Notes: generated by a model from the sequence alone, not told the origin. 64,000 bases of DNA from Streptomyces sp. NBRC 110035 (GCF_000829695.1 NZ_BBNN01000016.1:62001-126000); one strand, 5' to 3'. Numbered from the stretch's first letter, positions 27,701 to 36,618 are shown. Numbers and translations: made by a program.

Positions 27701-28336
27701 TCACCGGTGCGTCGCTGTCAGCCGTGCCAGCCGGGCGGCGAACCGTCCGCCCGGTGCCGCGCGGGCCACCACCCCGGCGTCGTACGCCGTGTCCACGTCC
27801 CGCAGCCGCGGCAACTCCCGCACCCGCAGACGCGCGAGCCGCCGCCGCTGCGCGGCACCCGTGTCCGGGGCCGACATGGGGACCCCGCGCAGCAGCCCGG
27901 GGTCGGGCACGGCCAGACCCAGCGCCCAGAAGCCGCCGTCCTCGGCGGGACCGAAGTACGCGTCGCAGTCGGCGAAGTCCACCGTCAGCAGCTCCGGCGT
28001 CACCTGGGGCGTGTCCATGCCGATGAGGAGGGCGGGTCCGTCGCACTGCGCGAAGGCGGCGGCCAGCCGTTCGTCGAGGCCGCCCGCGCACTGCGGCACG
28101 ACCTCGACGCCGGCCGGCAGCCACGGGCCCGGGGCGCCGTCCAGCACCAGGACCCGCCGCCGCGCGGGGGTGCGCGCCACCACGTCCAGGGTGTCCGCCA
28201 GCGCGGCCTCGGCGAGCCCCGCCGCCTCCTCGGGCGTGAACGGCGGCGTCAGCCGGGTCTTGACCCGGCCGGGACGGGGTTCCTTCGCGATGACGAGCAG
28301 GGTCACGGGGCCGTGCGCCGGAGGAGCCGCGTTCAT
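27701..28336 (-). CDS. DUF2064/TIGR04282-type nucleotidyl- or glycosyltransferase
   Basis: A 211-residue GT-A-like protein. The N-terminus LLVIAKEPRPGRVKTRLTPPF has the Lys-Thr-Arg-Leu signature of DUF2064 (TIGR04282). The metal-site-like segment LIGMDTPQVTPELL and FGPAEDGGFWALGL are also family features. The fold resembles cofactor guanylyltransferases, and the activity is thought to be nucleotidyl or sugar transfer. Its ATG overlaps the stop of the GT2 gene (ATGA), so the two are translationally coupled, a pairing seen elsewhere as TIGR04282/TIGR04283. Confidence 0.88.
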   Translation of the reverse strand: MNAAPPAHGPVTLLVIAKEPRPGRVKTRLTPPFTPEEAAGLAEAALADTLDVVARTPARRRVLVLDGAPGPWLPAGVEVVPQCAGGLDERLAAAFAQCDGPALLIGMDTPQVTPELLTVDFADCDAYFGPAEDGGFWALGLAVPDPGLLRGVPMSAPDTGAAQRRRLARLRVRELPRLRDVDTAYDAGVVARAAPGGRFAARLARLTATHR

Positions 28337-29052
28337 GAGGCCGCCCCCGTACGGTCCGGTGCCCCGCGCAGGACCCGGTTCATGTCCCGTACCGCCTGGA
28401 ACGTGCCGCGCCAGGTGCCGGTCACCTTGGACGTGCCGGAGCGGGGCAGGTACGGAACGTCGTGCTCGGTGACCCTCCAGCCCGCGTCGGCGGCCCGCAC
28501 CACCATCTCGAGCGGATAGCCGCTGCGCCGGTCGGTCAGACCGAGGGCGAGCAGGTCCGTGCGCCGGGCCGCGCGCAGCGGACCGAGGTCGCGCAGCCGC
28601 AGTCCGGTGCGGCGGCGCAGCAGCCGGGCGAGGGCGAGATTGCCCGCCCGGGCGTGGGCCGGCCAGGCGCCGCGGGCCTGTGGTCGGCGCCTGCCGAGCA
28701 CCAGGCCGGCCTTCCCCGCCCGGATCTCCTGCACGAACGGCACCAGGTCGGCCGGATGCAGGGAGGCGTCGCAGTCGCAGAAGCACACGATGTCGGCGGT
28801 GGCCGCGGTCAGCCCCGCGTGGCAGGCGGCCCCGAAGCCCCGCCGCTCCTCGCGGACGACGGTCGCGCCGAGCTCGCGGGCGATCCGGTCCGAGCCGTCC
28901 GTCGAACCGTTGTCCACGACGAGCGCGCGCCAGCCGGGCGGGACGCGCTCCAGCACCCACGGCAGGGCCTCGGCCTCGTCCAGACAGGGGAGGACGACGT
29001 CCACACCCGCCGACGGCGGAGCGGAGGAGGAAGAGAAGGAGGAGGTGGTCAC
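28333..29052 (-). CDS. GT2 family glycosyltransferase (TIGR04283/DPM1-like)
   Basis: A 239-residue GT-A glycosyltransferase. GTG 29052 is chosen because TAGGGTGA lies eight bases upstream. The opening VDVVLPCLDEAEALPWVLERV and VVDNGSTDGS bind the nucleotide sugar, and the metal-binding motif is CFCDCDASLHP. No C-terminal membrane helices are present, so it probably acts on a soluble or peripheral acceptor. It heads the GT2-DUF2064-methyltransferase operon and is divergent from the response regulator across about 112 bases. Confidence 0.9.
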   Translation of the reverse strand: MTTSSFSSSSAPPSAGVDVVLPCLDEAEALPWVLERVPPGWRALVVDNGSTDGSDRIARELGATVVREERRGFGAACHAGLTAATADIVCFCDCDASLHPADLVPFVQEIRAGKAGLVLGRRRPQARGAWPAHARAGNLALARLLRRRTGLRLRDLGPLRAARRTDLLALGLTDRRSGYPLEMVVRAADAGWRVTEHDVPYLPRSGTSKVTGTWRGTFQAVRDMNRVLRGAPDRTGAAS

Positions 29053-29164
29053 AGCTTTCACCCTACGAACGCGAACCCGGCATACCGGACATCGGTTCCT
29101 TACGAAACGCGGACGTCGGCGGCCGGCCGCCCCGGACACGCGCGCGGGGTGCGAGGCTGGCCGC

Positions 29165-29887
29165 ATGGAGCAGCAGCAGTCACCCGCGGAGGCCGGCGCC
29201 CGGGTCCTCGTCGTCGACGACGACCCCACCGTCGCCGAGATCGTCACGGGCTACCTGGACCGCGCCGGATACGTCGTCGACCGGGCCGGCGACGGCCCCG
29301 ACGCGCTCGCCAGGGCGGCGGACCACTGGCCGGACCTCGTCGTGCTCGACCTGATGCTGCCCGGCATGGACGGCCTGGAGGTGTGCCGCCGGATGCGCGG
29401 TCAAGGGCCCGTGCCGGTCATCATGCTCACCGCGCGAGGCGACGAGGACGACCGCATCCTCGGCCTCGAGGTCGGTGCCGACGACTACGTGACCAAGCCC
29501 TTCAGCCCCCGCGAGCTGGTACTGCGCGTCGAGTCCGTACTGCGCCGCACCCGCCCCGCCGCCTCCCCCGCGCCCGGCGTCCTGCGCGCCGCCGGGCTCC
29601 GGGTCGACCCCGCCGCCCGCCGCGCCACCAAGCACGGCACCGGACTGGCTCTGACCATCCGCGAGTTCGACCTCCTCGCGTTCCTCCTGCGCCACCCCGG
29701 GCGGGCCTACGCGCGGGAGGAGCTGATGCGCGAGGTGTGGGGCTGGGACTTCGGAGACCTGTCCACCGTCACCGTGCACGTACGGCGGCTGCGCGGCAAG
29801 GTCGAGGACGATCCGGCACGGCCCCGCCTCATCCGGACGGTGTGGGGCGTCGGCTACCGCTTCGACCCTGCGAGCGGGGAGGACTGA
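29165..29887 (+). CDS. OmpR-family response regulator
   Basis: A 240-residue two-component regulator. The receiver domain (about 14-125) has acidic pocket DDD, the phospho-acceptor Asp in VVLDLMLPGMDG, Thr in MLTARGDE and Lys in DYVTKPFSPREL. The C-terminal winged helix (about 145-235) includes LALTIREFDLLAFLL and VHVRRLRGKVEDDP with the terminal VWGVGYRF. The histidine kinase gene follows at once. The divergent GT2 operon is a likely target by position. Confidence 0.95.
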   Translation: MEQQQSPAEAGARVLVVDDDPTVAEIVTGYLDRAGYVVDRAGDGPDALARAADHWPDLVVLDLMLPGMDGLEVCRRMRGQGPVPVIMLTARGDEDDRILGLEVGADDYVTKPFSPRELVLRVESVLRRTRPAASPAPGVLRAAGLRVDPAARRATKHGTGLALTIREFDLLAFLLRHPGRAYAREELMREVWGWDFGDLSTVTVHVRRLRGKVEDDPARPRLIRTVWGVGYRFDPASGED

Positions 29888-29889
29888 GC

Positions 29890-31002
29890 GTGCGCGACAT
29901 GCTGCTCATCGCCCTGTTCGCCTTCCTCGGCGCCGCCGCGGCCGGGGCGCTCGGCGCGTGCGTCCTGCTGCTGATCCGGCGGCGGACGCTCACCGCGCAT
30001 CTCGCGGTCGTCGTGGCCGTCGCGGTCACCGCGATGCTCGCGGGCACGCTGGCCGTCGCACAGGCGATGTTCCTCTCGGCGCACGACCTGACCGTGGTGA
30101 CGACCGTCGTCGCGATGGCCGCCGTGGTCTCCATGGCGACCGCGCTGCTGCTCGGCCGCTGGGTCGTCGCCCGCAGCCGGGACCTGGCGCTCGCCGCCCG
30201 TTCCTTCGGCGACGGCGGGGACTTCGCCGCCCCCGACGGTCCGGTCACCGCCGAACTCGCCGCGGTCAGCAGGGAACTGCAGGCCACCAGCGACAAGCTC
30301 GCCGAGTCCCGGAACCGCGAGCGCGCCCTGGAGTCCTCCCGCAGGGAACTCGTCGCCTGGATCTCCCACGACCTGCGCACCCCGCTCGCCGGGCTCCGCG
30401 CGATGGCCGAGGCCCTGGAGGACGGCGTCGCCGCCGAACCCGACCGCTATCTCCGCCAGATCCGCACCGAGGTGGAACGCCTCAACGGCATGGTCGGCGA
30501 CCTCTTCGAGCTCTCCCGCATCCACGCGGGCGCCCTCACCCTGTCCCTCTCCCGGATGTCCCTGTACGACCTGGTCGGCGACGCCCTCGCCGGCGCGGAC
30601 CCGCTCGCCCGCCAGCACGGCGTACGGCTCGTCGGCGGCCGGGTCGAACCGGTGCCCGTGGAGGTGGACGGCCGGGAGATGAGCCGCGTCCTGGGCAACC
30701 TGCTGGTCAACGCGATCCGCCGGACACCGGCCGACGGCACCGTCGCCGTCGCGGCCGAACGCTTCGCCGACGGTGTGGTCCTCTCCGTGACGGACGGCTG
30801 CGGCGGCATCCCCGACGAGGACCTGCCCCGCGTCTTCGACACCGGCTGGCGGGGCACCCACGCCCGCACCCCGCCCGCCGGCGCGGGCCTCGGCCTCGCC
30901 ATCGTCCGCGGCCTCGTGGAGGCCCACCGGGGCACCGCCGCGGTCCGCAACGTCACCGGCGGCTGCCGCTTCGAGGTCACCCTCCCCACACCGGGGAACT
31001 GA
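29890..31002 (+). CDS. Sensor histidine kinase
   Basis: A 370-residue membrane kinase, start GTG 29890, two bases after the response regulator stop. Three to four N-terminal transmembrane helices (about 5-25, 37-57, 68-90) leave almost no extracellular domain, so it may sense a membrane signal. A HAMP-like helix is followed by the H-box WISHDLRTPLAGLRAM (phospho-acceptor His about 158). The ATP-binding domain follows, with NLLVNAIRRTP, VTDGCGGIPDEDLPRVFDT and AGLGLAIVRGLVEAH motifs. It is the cognate partner of the upstream regulator. Confidence 0.94.
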   Translation: MRDMLLIALFAFLGAAAAGALGACVLLLIRRRTLTAHLAVVVAVAVTAMLAGTLAVAQAMFLSAHDLTVVTTVVAMAAVVSMATALLLGRWVVARSRDLALAARSFGDGGDFAAPDGPVTAELAAVSRELQATSDKLAESRNRERALESSRRELVAWISHDLRTPLAGLRAMAEALEDGVAAEPDRYLRQIRTEVERLNGMVGDLFELSRIHAGALTLSLSRMSLYDLVGDALAGADPLARQHGVRLVGGRVEPVPVEVDGREMSRVLGNLLVNAIRRTPADGTVAVAAERFADGVVLSVTDGCGGIPDEDLPRVFDTGWRGTHARTPPAGAGLGLAIVRGLVEAHRGTAAVRNVTGGCRFEVTLPTPGN

Positions 31003-31020
31003 CCCCCGCCGGCCTGCCCG

Positions 31021-31034
31021 CCCCCGTCCGGGGG
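31021..31034. terminator. Short hairpin between histidine kinase and epimerase
   Basis: CCCCC-GTCC-GGGGG between two convergent genes. The stem is short, so it is a weak candidate. Confidence 0.35.
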
Positions 31035-31039
31035 GAACT

Positions 31040-32041
31040 TCAGTCCCCCCGCAGCCCCGCCGCCGCGAACTCGCGCATCCCGTCCTCGAAGGTGGTCTCC
31101 GGTTTCCAGGACAGACCGGTGCGCAGGCGGGTGGAGTCGGCCGTGATGTGGCGGACGTCGCCCAGCCGGTACTCGCCCGTGACCACCGGTTCCGGGCCGC
31201 CGTACGCCGAGGCCAGGGCGTGGGCCATCTCGCCGACCGTGTGGGGTGTGCCGCTGCCCGTGTTGTACGCGGTGAGCGCGCCCCGCGCCGTATCGGCCTC
31301 CAGCGCCGCGGCATTGGCCGCCGCCACGTCCCGTACGTGCACGAAGTCCCGGCGCTGACGGCCGTCCTCGAAGACGCGGGGCGCCTCGCCGCGGGCCAGC
31401 GCCGAGCGGAAGAAGGAGGCCACGCCCGCGTACGGGGTGTCGCGGGGCATCCCGGGGCCGTAGACGTTGTGGTAGCGCAGCGACACCGCCGTCCCGCCCG
31501 TCGACCGGGCCCAGGCGGCGGCCAGGTGCTCCTGCGCCAGCTTGGTCGTCGCGTACACGTTGCGCGGGTCGACGGGAGCGTCCTCGCCGACCGGGCCGGG
31601 GGAGAGGGCCGACCCGCAGGCGGGGCAGGCGGGTTCGAAGCGCCCGGCCTCGAGGTCGGTGACGGCGCGTGGGCCGGGACGCACCACCCCGTGCCGGGTA
31701 CAGGAGTAGCGGCCCTCGCCGTACACCACCATCGACCCCGCCAGGACGAGGCGCCCCACCCCGGCCGCCTCCATCGCGGCCAGCAGCACCGCCGTGCCCA
31801 GGTCGTTGTGGGAGACGTACGCGGGGGCGTCGGCGAAGCCGGTGCCGAGGCCGACCCTCGCCGCCTGGTGGCAGACGGCGTCGACACCGGACAGGGCGTC
31901 GCGCACGGCGCCGGCGTCGCGCACGTCCGCCGCCGGATCGGTGCGGACGTCGTACACCACGGGCTCGTGCCCGCGCGCCCGCAGCACCTCCACGACATGG
32001 GACCCGATGAACCCGGCACCGCCGGTGACCAGTACACGCAT
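31040..32041 (-). CDS. NAD-dependent epimerase/dehydratase (extended SDR)
   Basis: A 333-residue nucleotide-sugar epimerase/dehydratase-like protein. NAD binding is by VLVTGGAGFIGSHVVEVL (3-20). The catalytic region has the GSMVVYGEG strand and the YATTKLAQEHL helix (Tyr and Lys of the SDR YxxxK). An insertion of about 40 residues with Cys residues (CTRHG, CPACGSAL) sits between them, perhaps a small zinc loop as in some actinobacterial UDP-glucose 4-epimerase relatives. It likely supplies a modified sugar nucleotide to the neighbouring transferases. Confidence 0.88.
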   Translation of the reverse strand: MRVLVTGGAGFIGSHVVEVLRARGHEPVVYDVRTDPAADVRDAGAVRDALSGVDAVCHQAARVGLGTGFADAPAYVSHNDLGTAVLLAAMEAAGVGRLVLAGSMVVYGEGRYSCTRHGVVRPGPRAVTDLEAGRFEPACPACGSALSPGPVGEDAPVDPRNVYATTKLAQEHLAAAWARSTGGTAVSLRYHNVYGPGMPRDTPYAGVASFFRSALARGEAPRVFEDGRQRRDFVHVRDVAAANAAALEADTARGALTAYNTGSGTPHTVGEMAHALASAYGGPEPVVTGEYRLGDVRHITADSTRLRTGLSWKPETTFEDGMREFAAAGLRGD

Positions 32042-32129
32042 ACGGCCACGCTAGGCCCGCGCCCCCGCCCGAAGGCCGCTCCACGCCCCGCACGTCACCG
32101 GTCCGTAAGACCCGGAGTCCGGCAGGGCG

Positions 32130-32660
32130 TCAGCCGTCGGCGGGGCCCGGCCCGTCGAGGGGGGAGCCGTACGGTGGGGGCCGCCTGCCACCGCCCGCCG
32201 GTGCCCAGCCCGATCCCGCCGCCGTGCGCCCGGGCCGGGACCTGGCGACCGCGAGGCCCGGTCCGCTGACGCCCGGCCGCGGCTGCGGGCCCTGCGGACC
32301 CGGTGGAACCGGTCGAGCACCCGCTCCCGGCCCTCGGCCGGGATGCCCGGCCCGTCGTCGGCGACCCGTGTCAGGGCCGGACACGGCCACGGACACGTCG
32401 ACCCGGGCGCCGGGCGGGGTGTGCACGGCGGCGTTGGCCGACGGGTTGTCCAGCAGCGGCCGGACGCGTCGTGGGTCCACCCGCGGCCTCGGCTGCCGCC
32501 GCCCGCCGCCCGCCGCCCGCCGCCCGCCTCCCGCCGTCGTCTCCTCGTGGCCGTACTCCGCGCCGCCCGGCAGCGTCACCGTCAGGGCGCGGTCCGGGTG
32601 GCGCGCGCGGATCGCCGTCCGCGACGGGCAGTCGTACGCCCTCCCCCGCTCCTCCTGCGG
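32130..32660 (-). pseudogene. Decayed sensor histidine kinase (ATP-binding domain remnants)
   Basis: Minus-strand translation shows pieces of a kinase ATP-binding domain in more than one frame. VRPLLDN-SANAAVHTPPG (around 32401-32470) is the N-box region. A frame change leads to VADDGPGIPAEGRERVLDRFHR (around 32290-32370), a textbook G1 box. Further frame changes give GPGLAVAR-like G2-box traces and GGRWQAAPTVRLP near 32160-32190. No single open frame contains them all, and a CCGCCCG tandem repeat (about 32497-32530) interrupts the sequence just upstream of the N-box. No N-terminal sensor part or partner regulator is recognisable nearby. Confidence 0.75.
32497..32530. repeat. CCGCCCG heptamer tandem repeat
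   Basis: About four copies of a 7-base unit within the decayed kinase; a slippage-prone tract consistent with pseudogene decay. Confidence 0.7.
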
Positions 32661-32910
32661 CACCCGGTCCCGGAGGTGTTCCGGACAGCGGGGTTCAGGG
32701 GCGTTTCCCTCGGTGGGCGCGGGGCAGGTGGCTGCGTGGGGCAGCCCGTCCGGCGGGCGGGTCGTGCCACGGACGCGGGGCGCACGGGCCCGGGGACACG
32801 GACAGCACGTTCCCCGGGCGGTGCCACAGGTGCCGTCTACACTCGACCGGCGGCAGACCGCGCGGCCGTCTCGGCCAGAATTTCCAGCCACCCGAAGGGC
32901 ATCCGGCGTC

Positions 32911-34035
32911 TTGATACGGATCGAATCAGTCACGAAGCGCTATCCGGACGGCACGGTGGCGGTCGACCGGCTCTCCCTGGAGATTCCCGACCGCTCCGTC
33001 ACCGTCCTCGTCGGACCGTCGGGGTGCGGCAAGACGACCACCCTGCGCATGATCAACCGCATGGTCGAACCCACCGAGGGAACGATCCTGCTCGACGGCG
33101 AGGACATCCAGCGCCGGCCGGTCACCACCCTGCGCCGGTCCATGGGGTACGTCATCCAGAACGCCGGACTGTTCCAGCACCGCACGATCGTCGACAACAT
33201 CGCCACCGTGCCCCGCATGCTCGGCTGGGGCAAGCAGCGGGCCCGGGAGCGGGCGGCGGAGCTGATGGAGCGGGTGGGCCTCGACACCGCCATGGCCAAG
33301 CGGTACCCGTACCAGCTCTCCGGTGGCCAGCAGCAGCGCGTCGGGGTGGCGCGGGCGCTCGCCGCGGACCCGCCGGTGCTGCTGATGGACGAGCCGTTCT
33401 CGGCCGTCGACCCGGTGGTCCGCAAGGGCCTCCAGGACGAACTCCTGCGGATCCAGGAGGAGCTGGGCAAGACCATCGTCTTCGTCACCCACGACATCGA
33501 CGAGGCGGTCACACTCGGCACGATGGTCGCCGTCCTGCGGGAAGGCGGCCGGCTCGCCCAGTACGCGCCGCCCGCCGAACTGCTGTCCGACCCCGCCGAC
33601 GCGTTCGTCGAGGACTTCCTCGGCGCCGACCGGGGCATCCGCCGGCTCTCCTTCCTCACCACCGCCGCGCTGGAACTGGCCACCGACACCGTGATCCGGC
33701 CGGACGCCACCGCCGAGCGGATCGGCGCCGCCGACGCCGCCCACCTCCTGGTGACCGACGACGAGGGGCGCCCGCTCGGCTGGTCCGAGCCGCGCCGGCT
33801 GACCGCCGGGGACATCCGCACCGACCAGCTCCTGCCCTACGGGCGGCCGTTCGTGCCCGGCGTGGACTCGCTGCGGGTCGCGCTCGACTGCGCCGTGCTC
33901 TCCCCGACCGGCTGGGCCGTCGCCGTGGACGACGCCGGCCGGGTGCGGGGTGTCGTCTCCCAGCAGACCATCGGCGACGCCATCCGCACCGCGCACCAGG
34001 ACGGCCGCGCCGGCGACGAGAAGGTCGCCGGATGA
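32911..34035 (+). CDS. Glycine betaine/choline-type ABC transporter ATP-binding protein (OpuCA-like)
   Basis: A 374-residue ATPase. TTG 32911 is taken as start because homology begins with IRIESVTKRYPDGT right after it. Walker A GPSGCGKTTT (about 35-44), Q-loop IQNAGLF, signature LSGGQQQRVG, Walker B VLLMDEPF and H-loop VTHD are intact. The C-terminal region (about 240-370) is a CBS-like regulatory domain, which in OpuA/OpuC ATPases senses ionic strength or cyclic-di-AMP. It heads a four-gene transport operon, with the next start overlapping its stop (ATGA). Confidence 0.92.
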   Translation: MIRIESVTKRYPDGTVAVDRLSLEIPDRSVTVLVGPSGCGKTTTLRMINRMVEPTEGTILLDGEDIQRRPVTTLRRSMGYVIQNAGLFQHRTIVDNIATVPRMLGWGKQRARERAAELMERVGLDTAMAKRYPYQLSGGQQQRVGVARALAADPPVLLMDEPFSAVDPVVRKGLQDELLRIQEELGKTIVFVTHDIDEAVTLGTMVAVLREGGRLAQYAPPAELLSDPADAFVEDFLGADRGIRRLSFLTTAALELATDTVIRPDATAERIGAADAAHLLVTDDEGRPLGWSEPRRLTAGDIRTDQLLPYGRPFVPGVDSLRVALDCAVLSPTGWAVAVDDAGRVRGVVSQQTIGDAIRTAHQDGRAGDEKVAG

Positions 34036-34745
34036 ACGGCTTCTTCGACATCCCCAGCGACCTCCAGCACACCTGGACCGGCCTGATCGGAGTGCACCTG
34101 CGGGAGGCGCTGATCCCGGTCGCCGCCGGACTGCTGCTCGCGCTGCCCGTCGCCCAGCTGTGCGGCCGCTTCCGCTGGCTGTACCCGCCGGTGCTCGGCC
34201 TGACGACCGTGCTGTACGCCGTCCCGTCCCTGGCGTTCTTCGTCGTCCTGATCGACTACACCGGCCAGACCGAACTCACCGTGATGATCCCGCTGGCCCT
34301 GTACAGCCTGGTGGTGCTGATCCCGGCGATCGTCGACGGCGTGCGCTCGGTACCGGACGAGACCCTGGCCGCCGCCACCGCCATGGGCTTCGGCCCCGTA
34401 CGGCGCTACACCCAGGTGCAGCTGCCGATCGCCGCGCCCGCCATCATCGCCGGCCTGCGGGTCGCCACCGCGTCCAGCATCTCCCTGGTCAGCGTCGGCG
34501 CCCTGATCGGCAACCAGGGAGCCCTCGGCAACCTGCTCGCGGCCGCGCAGAAGTACGACCGGCCCGAGCTCGCGGTGAACGCCGTGCTCACCATGGCCGT
34601 CCTGGCGATCCTGTGCGACGCCCTCCTGGTCCTGCTCAGGGTCCTGCTCACGCCCTGGATGCCCCGTGGCGCGCGGTCCGCCTCCGGGGCCGGGTCCGCC
34701 GTGGGTCCGGGATGGTGCGAAGAAGCCGAGGTCGAGACCCCGTGA
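34032..34745 (+). CDS. Osmolyte ABC transporter permease (OpuCB/ProW-like)
   Basis: A 237-residue permease with about six transmembrane helices and the EAA coupling motif in DETLAAATAMGFGPVRRYTQVQLP. It overlaps the ATPase gene at its start and the second permease at its end (GTGA), so the stoichiometry is probably set by translational coupling. Residues after about 212 form a Gly/Ala/Ser-rich tail with an acidic end. It forms half of the membrane channel for glycine betaine, choline or a related quaternary amine. Confidence 0.92.
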   Translation: MNGFFDIPSDLQHTWTGLIGVHLREALIPVAAGLLLALPVAQLCGRFRWLYPPVLGLTTVLYAVPSLAFFVVLIDYTGQTELTVMIPLALYSLVVLIPAIVDGVRSVPDETLAAATAMGFGPVRRYTQVQLPIAAPAIIAGLRVATASSISLVSVGALIGNQGALGNLLAAAQKYDRPELAVNAVLTMAVLAILCDALLVLLRVLLTPWMPRGARSASGAGSAVGPGWCEEAEVETP

Positions 34746-35407
34746 ACATCATCGACTTCGCCCACGCGTTCTTCGCCGACAGCGCCAACTGGCAGGGCTA
34801 CGACGGCATTCCGCAGCGCTTCCTCGAGCACGTCCAGTACTCGCTGCTGGCGCTCGCCGTCGCCGCCGCGATCGGCCTGCCCGTCGGCCTGCTGACCGGG
34901 CACACCGGCCGCGGCGGGAACGCGCTCGCCTTCGTCGCCAACGCCGCCCGCGCCCTGCCCAGTTTCGGCCTGCTGGTGCTGGTGGTCCTGCTGATCGGCT
35001 TCGGCCTGCTGCCCGTGATGATCCCCCTGGTCGTCCTGGCCGTCCCGCCGATCCTGGTGACCACCTACGAGGCCGTCCGCACCGTGGACCCCTCCCCGGT
35101 GGACGCCGCCCGCGGCATGGGCATGCCCGAGTCGCGGATCCTCTTCCAGGTCGAGGTGCCGGTGGCGCTGCCGCTCATCCTCAGCGGACTGCGCTCGGCG
35201 GCCATCCAGATCGTCTCCACGGCCACCATCGCCGCGTACGTCAGCCTCGGCGGCCTCGGCCGGTACATCATCGACGGGCTCTACCAGCGCGACTACGAGA
35301 AGGTGGTCGGCGGTGCCGCCCTGGTGGCGGCCCTGGCGCTCGTCACGCTCACGCTGTTCTGGGCGGCGGGACGCTTCGTGGTGTCACCCGGGGTGCGCAG
35401 GCGGTAG
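34742..35407 (+). CDS. Osmolyte ABC transporter permease (OpuCD/ProW-like)
   Basis: A 221-residue permease, GTG start overlapping the previous stop. The helices include SLLALAVAAAIGLPVGLLTG and LPSFGLLVLVVLLIGFGLLP, and the EAA motif is SPVDAARGMGMPESRILFQVEVP. It pairs with the preceding permease as the second half of the channel. The substrate-binding lipoprotein follows after about 100 bases. Confidence 0.92.
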   Translation: MNIIDFAHAFFADSANWQGYDGIPQRFLEHVQYSLLALAVAAAIGLPVGLLTGHTGRGGNALAFVANAARALPSFGLLVLVVLLIGFGLLPVMIPLVVLAVPPILVTTYEAVRTVDPSPVDAARGMGMPESRILFQVEVPVALPLILSGLRSAAIQIVSTATIAAYVSLGGLGRYIIDGLYQRDYEKVVGGAALVAALALVTLTLFWAAGRFVVSPGVRRR

Positions 35408-35511
35408 GAGCGGGCACCGGGGCGCCTCGTCACACGGTCCGACGCGTACGAGTGCCAACCGTGATCCGGCCGCGCTTGACGGAGAGTGAAGCGGCTGGAT
35501 TGGATCGGTGG

Positions 35512-36468
35512 ATGACTCATACCGCCAAGAGCAGCTGGTCCAGGACGAGGCACACCGGTGCGGCGGCCGTCGCGCTCACCGCCGCGACGGCGCTGCTCGC
35601 GGGCTGTTCGTCCGGCGACACCTCCGACAACCCCCTCGAGGAGGAGAAGGCGGAGGCCGGCACCGTCGTCGTCGGCTCCAACAACTTCGCCGAGAGCACC
35701 CTGCTCGCCGACATCTACGGCGAGGCACTCAGGGCCAAGGGCCTCAAGGTCACCTACAAACACAACATCGGCAGCCGGGAGACGACCTACGGTCTGATGA
35801 AGAACGGCTCCATCACCGTTCTGCCCGAGTACAACGGTTCCCTGCTCGCCTACCTCGACCCCGAGGCCGAGCAGGAGTCCACGGAGGCCGTCAACACCGC
35901 CGTCAAGGCCAAGCTCGACAAGAAGCTGACGCTGCTGGACCCGTCGCCGGCCGAGGACAAGGACTCGGTCGGTGTCAACGCCCGGACCGCCAAGAAGTAC
36001 GGCCTCACCGAGTCGTCGACGCTCGCCGACCTCGAGGACATCGCGCCGGAGCTGGTGATCGGCGGTTCGCCCGAGTTCCAGACCCGGCGCCAGGGCCTGG
36101 AGGGCCTGAAGTCCGTCTACGGGCTGGAGTTCAAGTCGTTCAAGGCGCTGGACGCGGGTGGCCCGCTGACCCAGGCGGCGCTCACCCGGAACGAGGTGCA
36201 GGCGGCGGACATCTTCACCACGGACCCGACGATCGTGAAGGAGGAGTTCGTCGTCCTGAAAGACCCGGAGAACCTCTTCGGATTCGCCAACGTGACCCCG
36301 CTGGTCCACAAGGACGCCCTCCCCCAGGAGGGTGTCGACGCGCTCAACGAGGTCTCCGCCAAGCTGGACACCGAGACCCTGCTCGACCTCGACGCCCAGG
36401 TCCAGCTGGACAAGAAGGACCCGCTGGACGTGGCGAAGGCCTGGCTGGAGTCGGCCGGACTGGTCTGA
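35512..36468 (+). CDS. Osmolyte ABC transporter substrate-binding lipoprotein (OpuCC/OpuAC)
   Basis: A 318-residue lipoprotein. The signal peptide ends in lipobox LLAGCSS with Cys at about 32. The mature type II binding protein shows the OpuAC family motifs VVVGSNNFAESTLLADIYGEAL (about 50-71), VLPEYNGSLLAYL and the hinge QAADIFTTDPTI. Aromatic-cage residues for a quaternary ammonium are expected but were not individually assigned. It completes the ATPase-permease-permease-binding-protein set. ATG 35512 is used although upstream in-frame sequence is open, because the signal peptide begins here. Confidence 0.93.
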   Translation: MTHTAKSSWSRTRHTGAAAVALTAATALLAGCSSGDTSDNPLEEEKAEAGTVVVGSNNFAESTLLADIYGEALRAKGLKVTYKHNIGSRETTYGLMKNGSITVLPEYNGSLLAYLDPEAEQESTEAVNTAVKAKLDKKLTLLDPSPAEDKDSVGVNARTAKKYGLTESSTLADLEDIAPELVIGGSPEFQTRRQGLEGLKSVYGLEFKSFKALDAGGPLTQAALTRNEVQAADIFTTDPTIVKEEFVVLKDPENLFGFANVTPLVHKDALPQEGVDALNEVSAKLDTETLLDLDAQVQLDKKDPLDVAKAWLESAGLV

Positions 36469-36535
36469 CGGGGGACGGGCGGCCGTCCCGGGCGCTTCGC
36501 CGGCCGAGGTCCCCGGAGCAACGATTCTTCCCTCC

Positions 36536-36569
36536 GGGGGGGGCGCGGTCCGCAAAGGGCCGCGCCCCC
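36536..36569. terminator. Hairpin terminator of the OpuC operon and conservon
   Basis: GGGGGCGCGG-T-CC pairs with GGCCGCGCCCCC around loop GCAAAG (about 36539-36569), with one bulged T, between convergent opuCC and cvnD. Confidence 0.7.
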
Positions 36570-36618
36570 TGCGTTCCCGGCGCGCCCCACCGCACCTGGC
36601 CCGCACCTGACCCGCACC

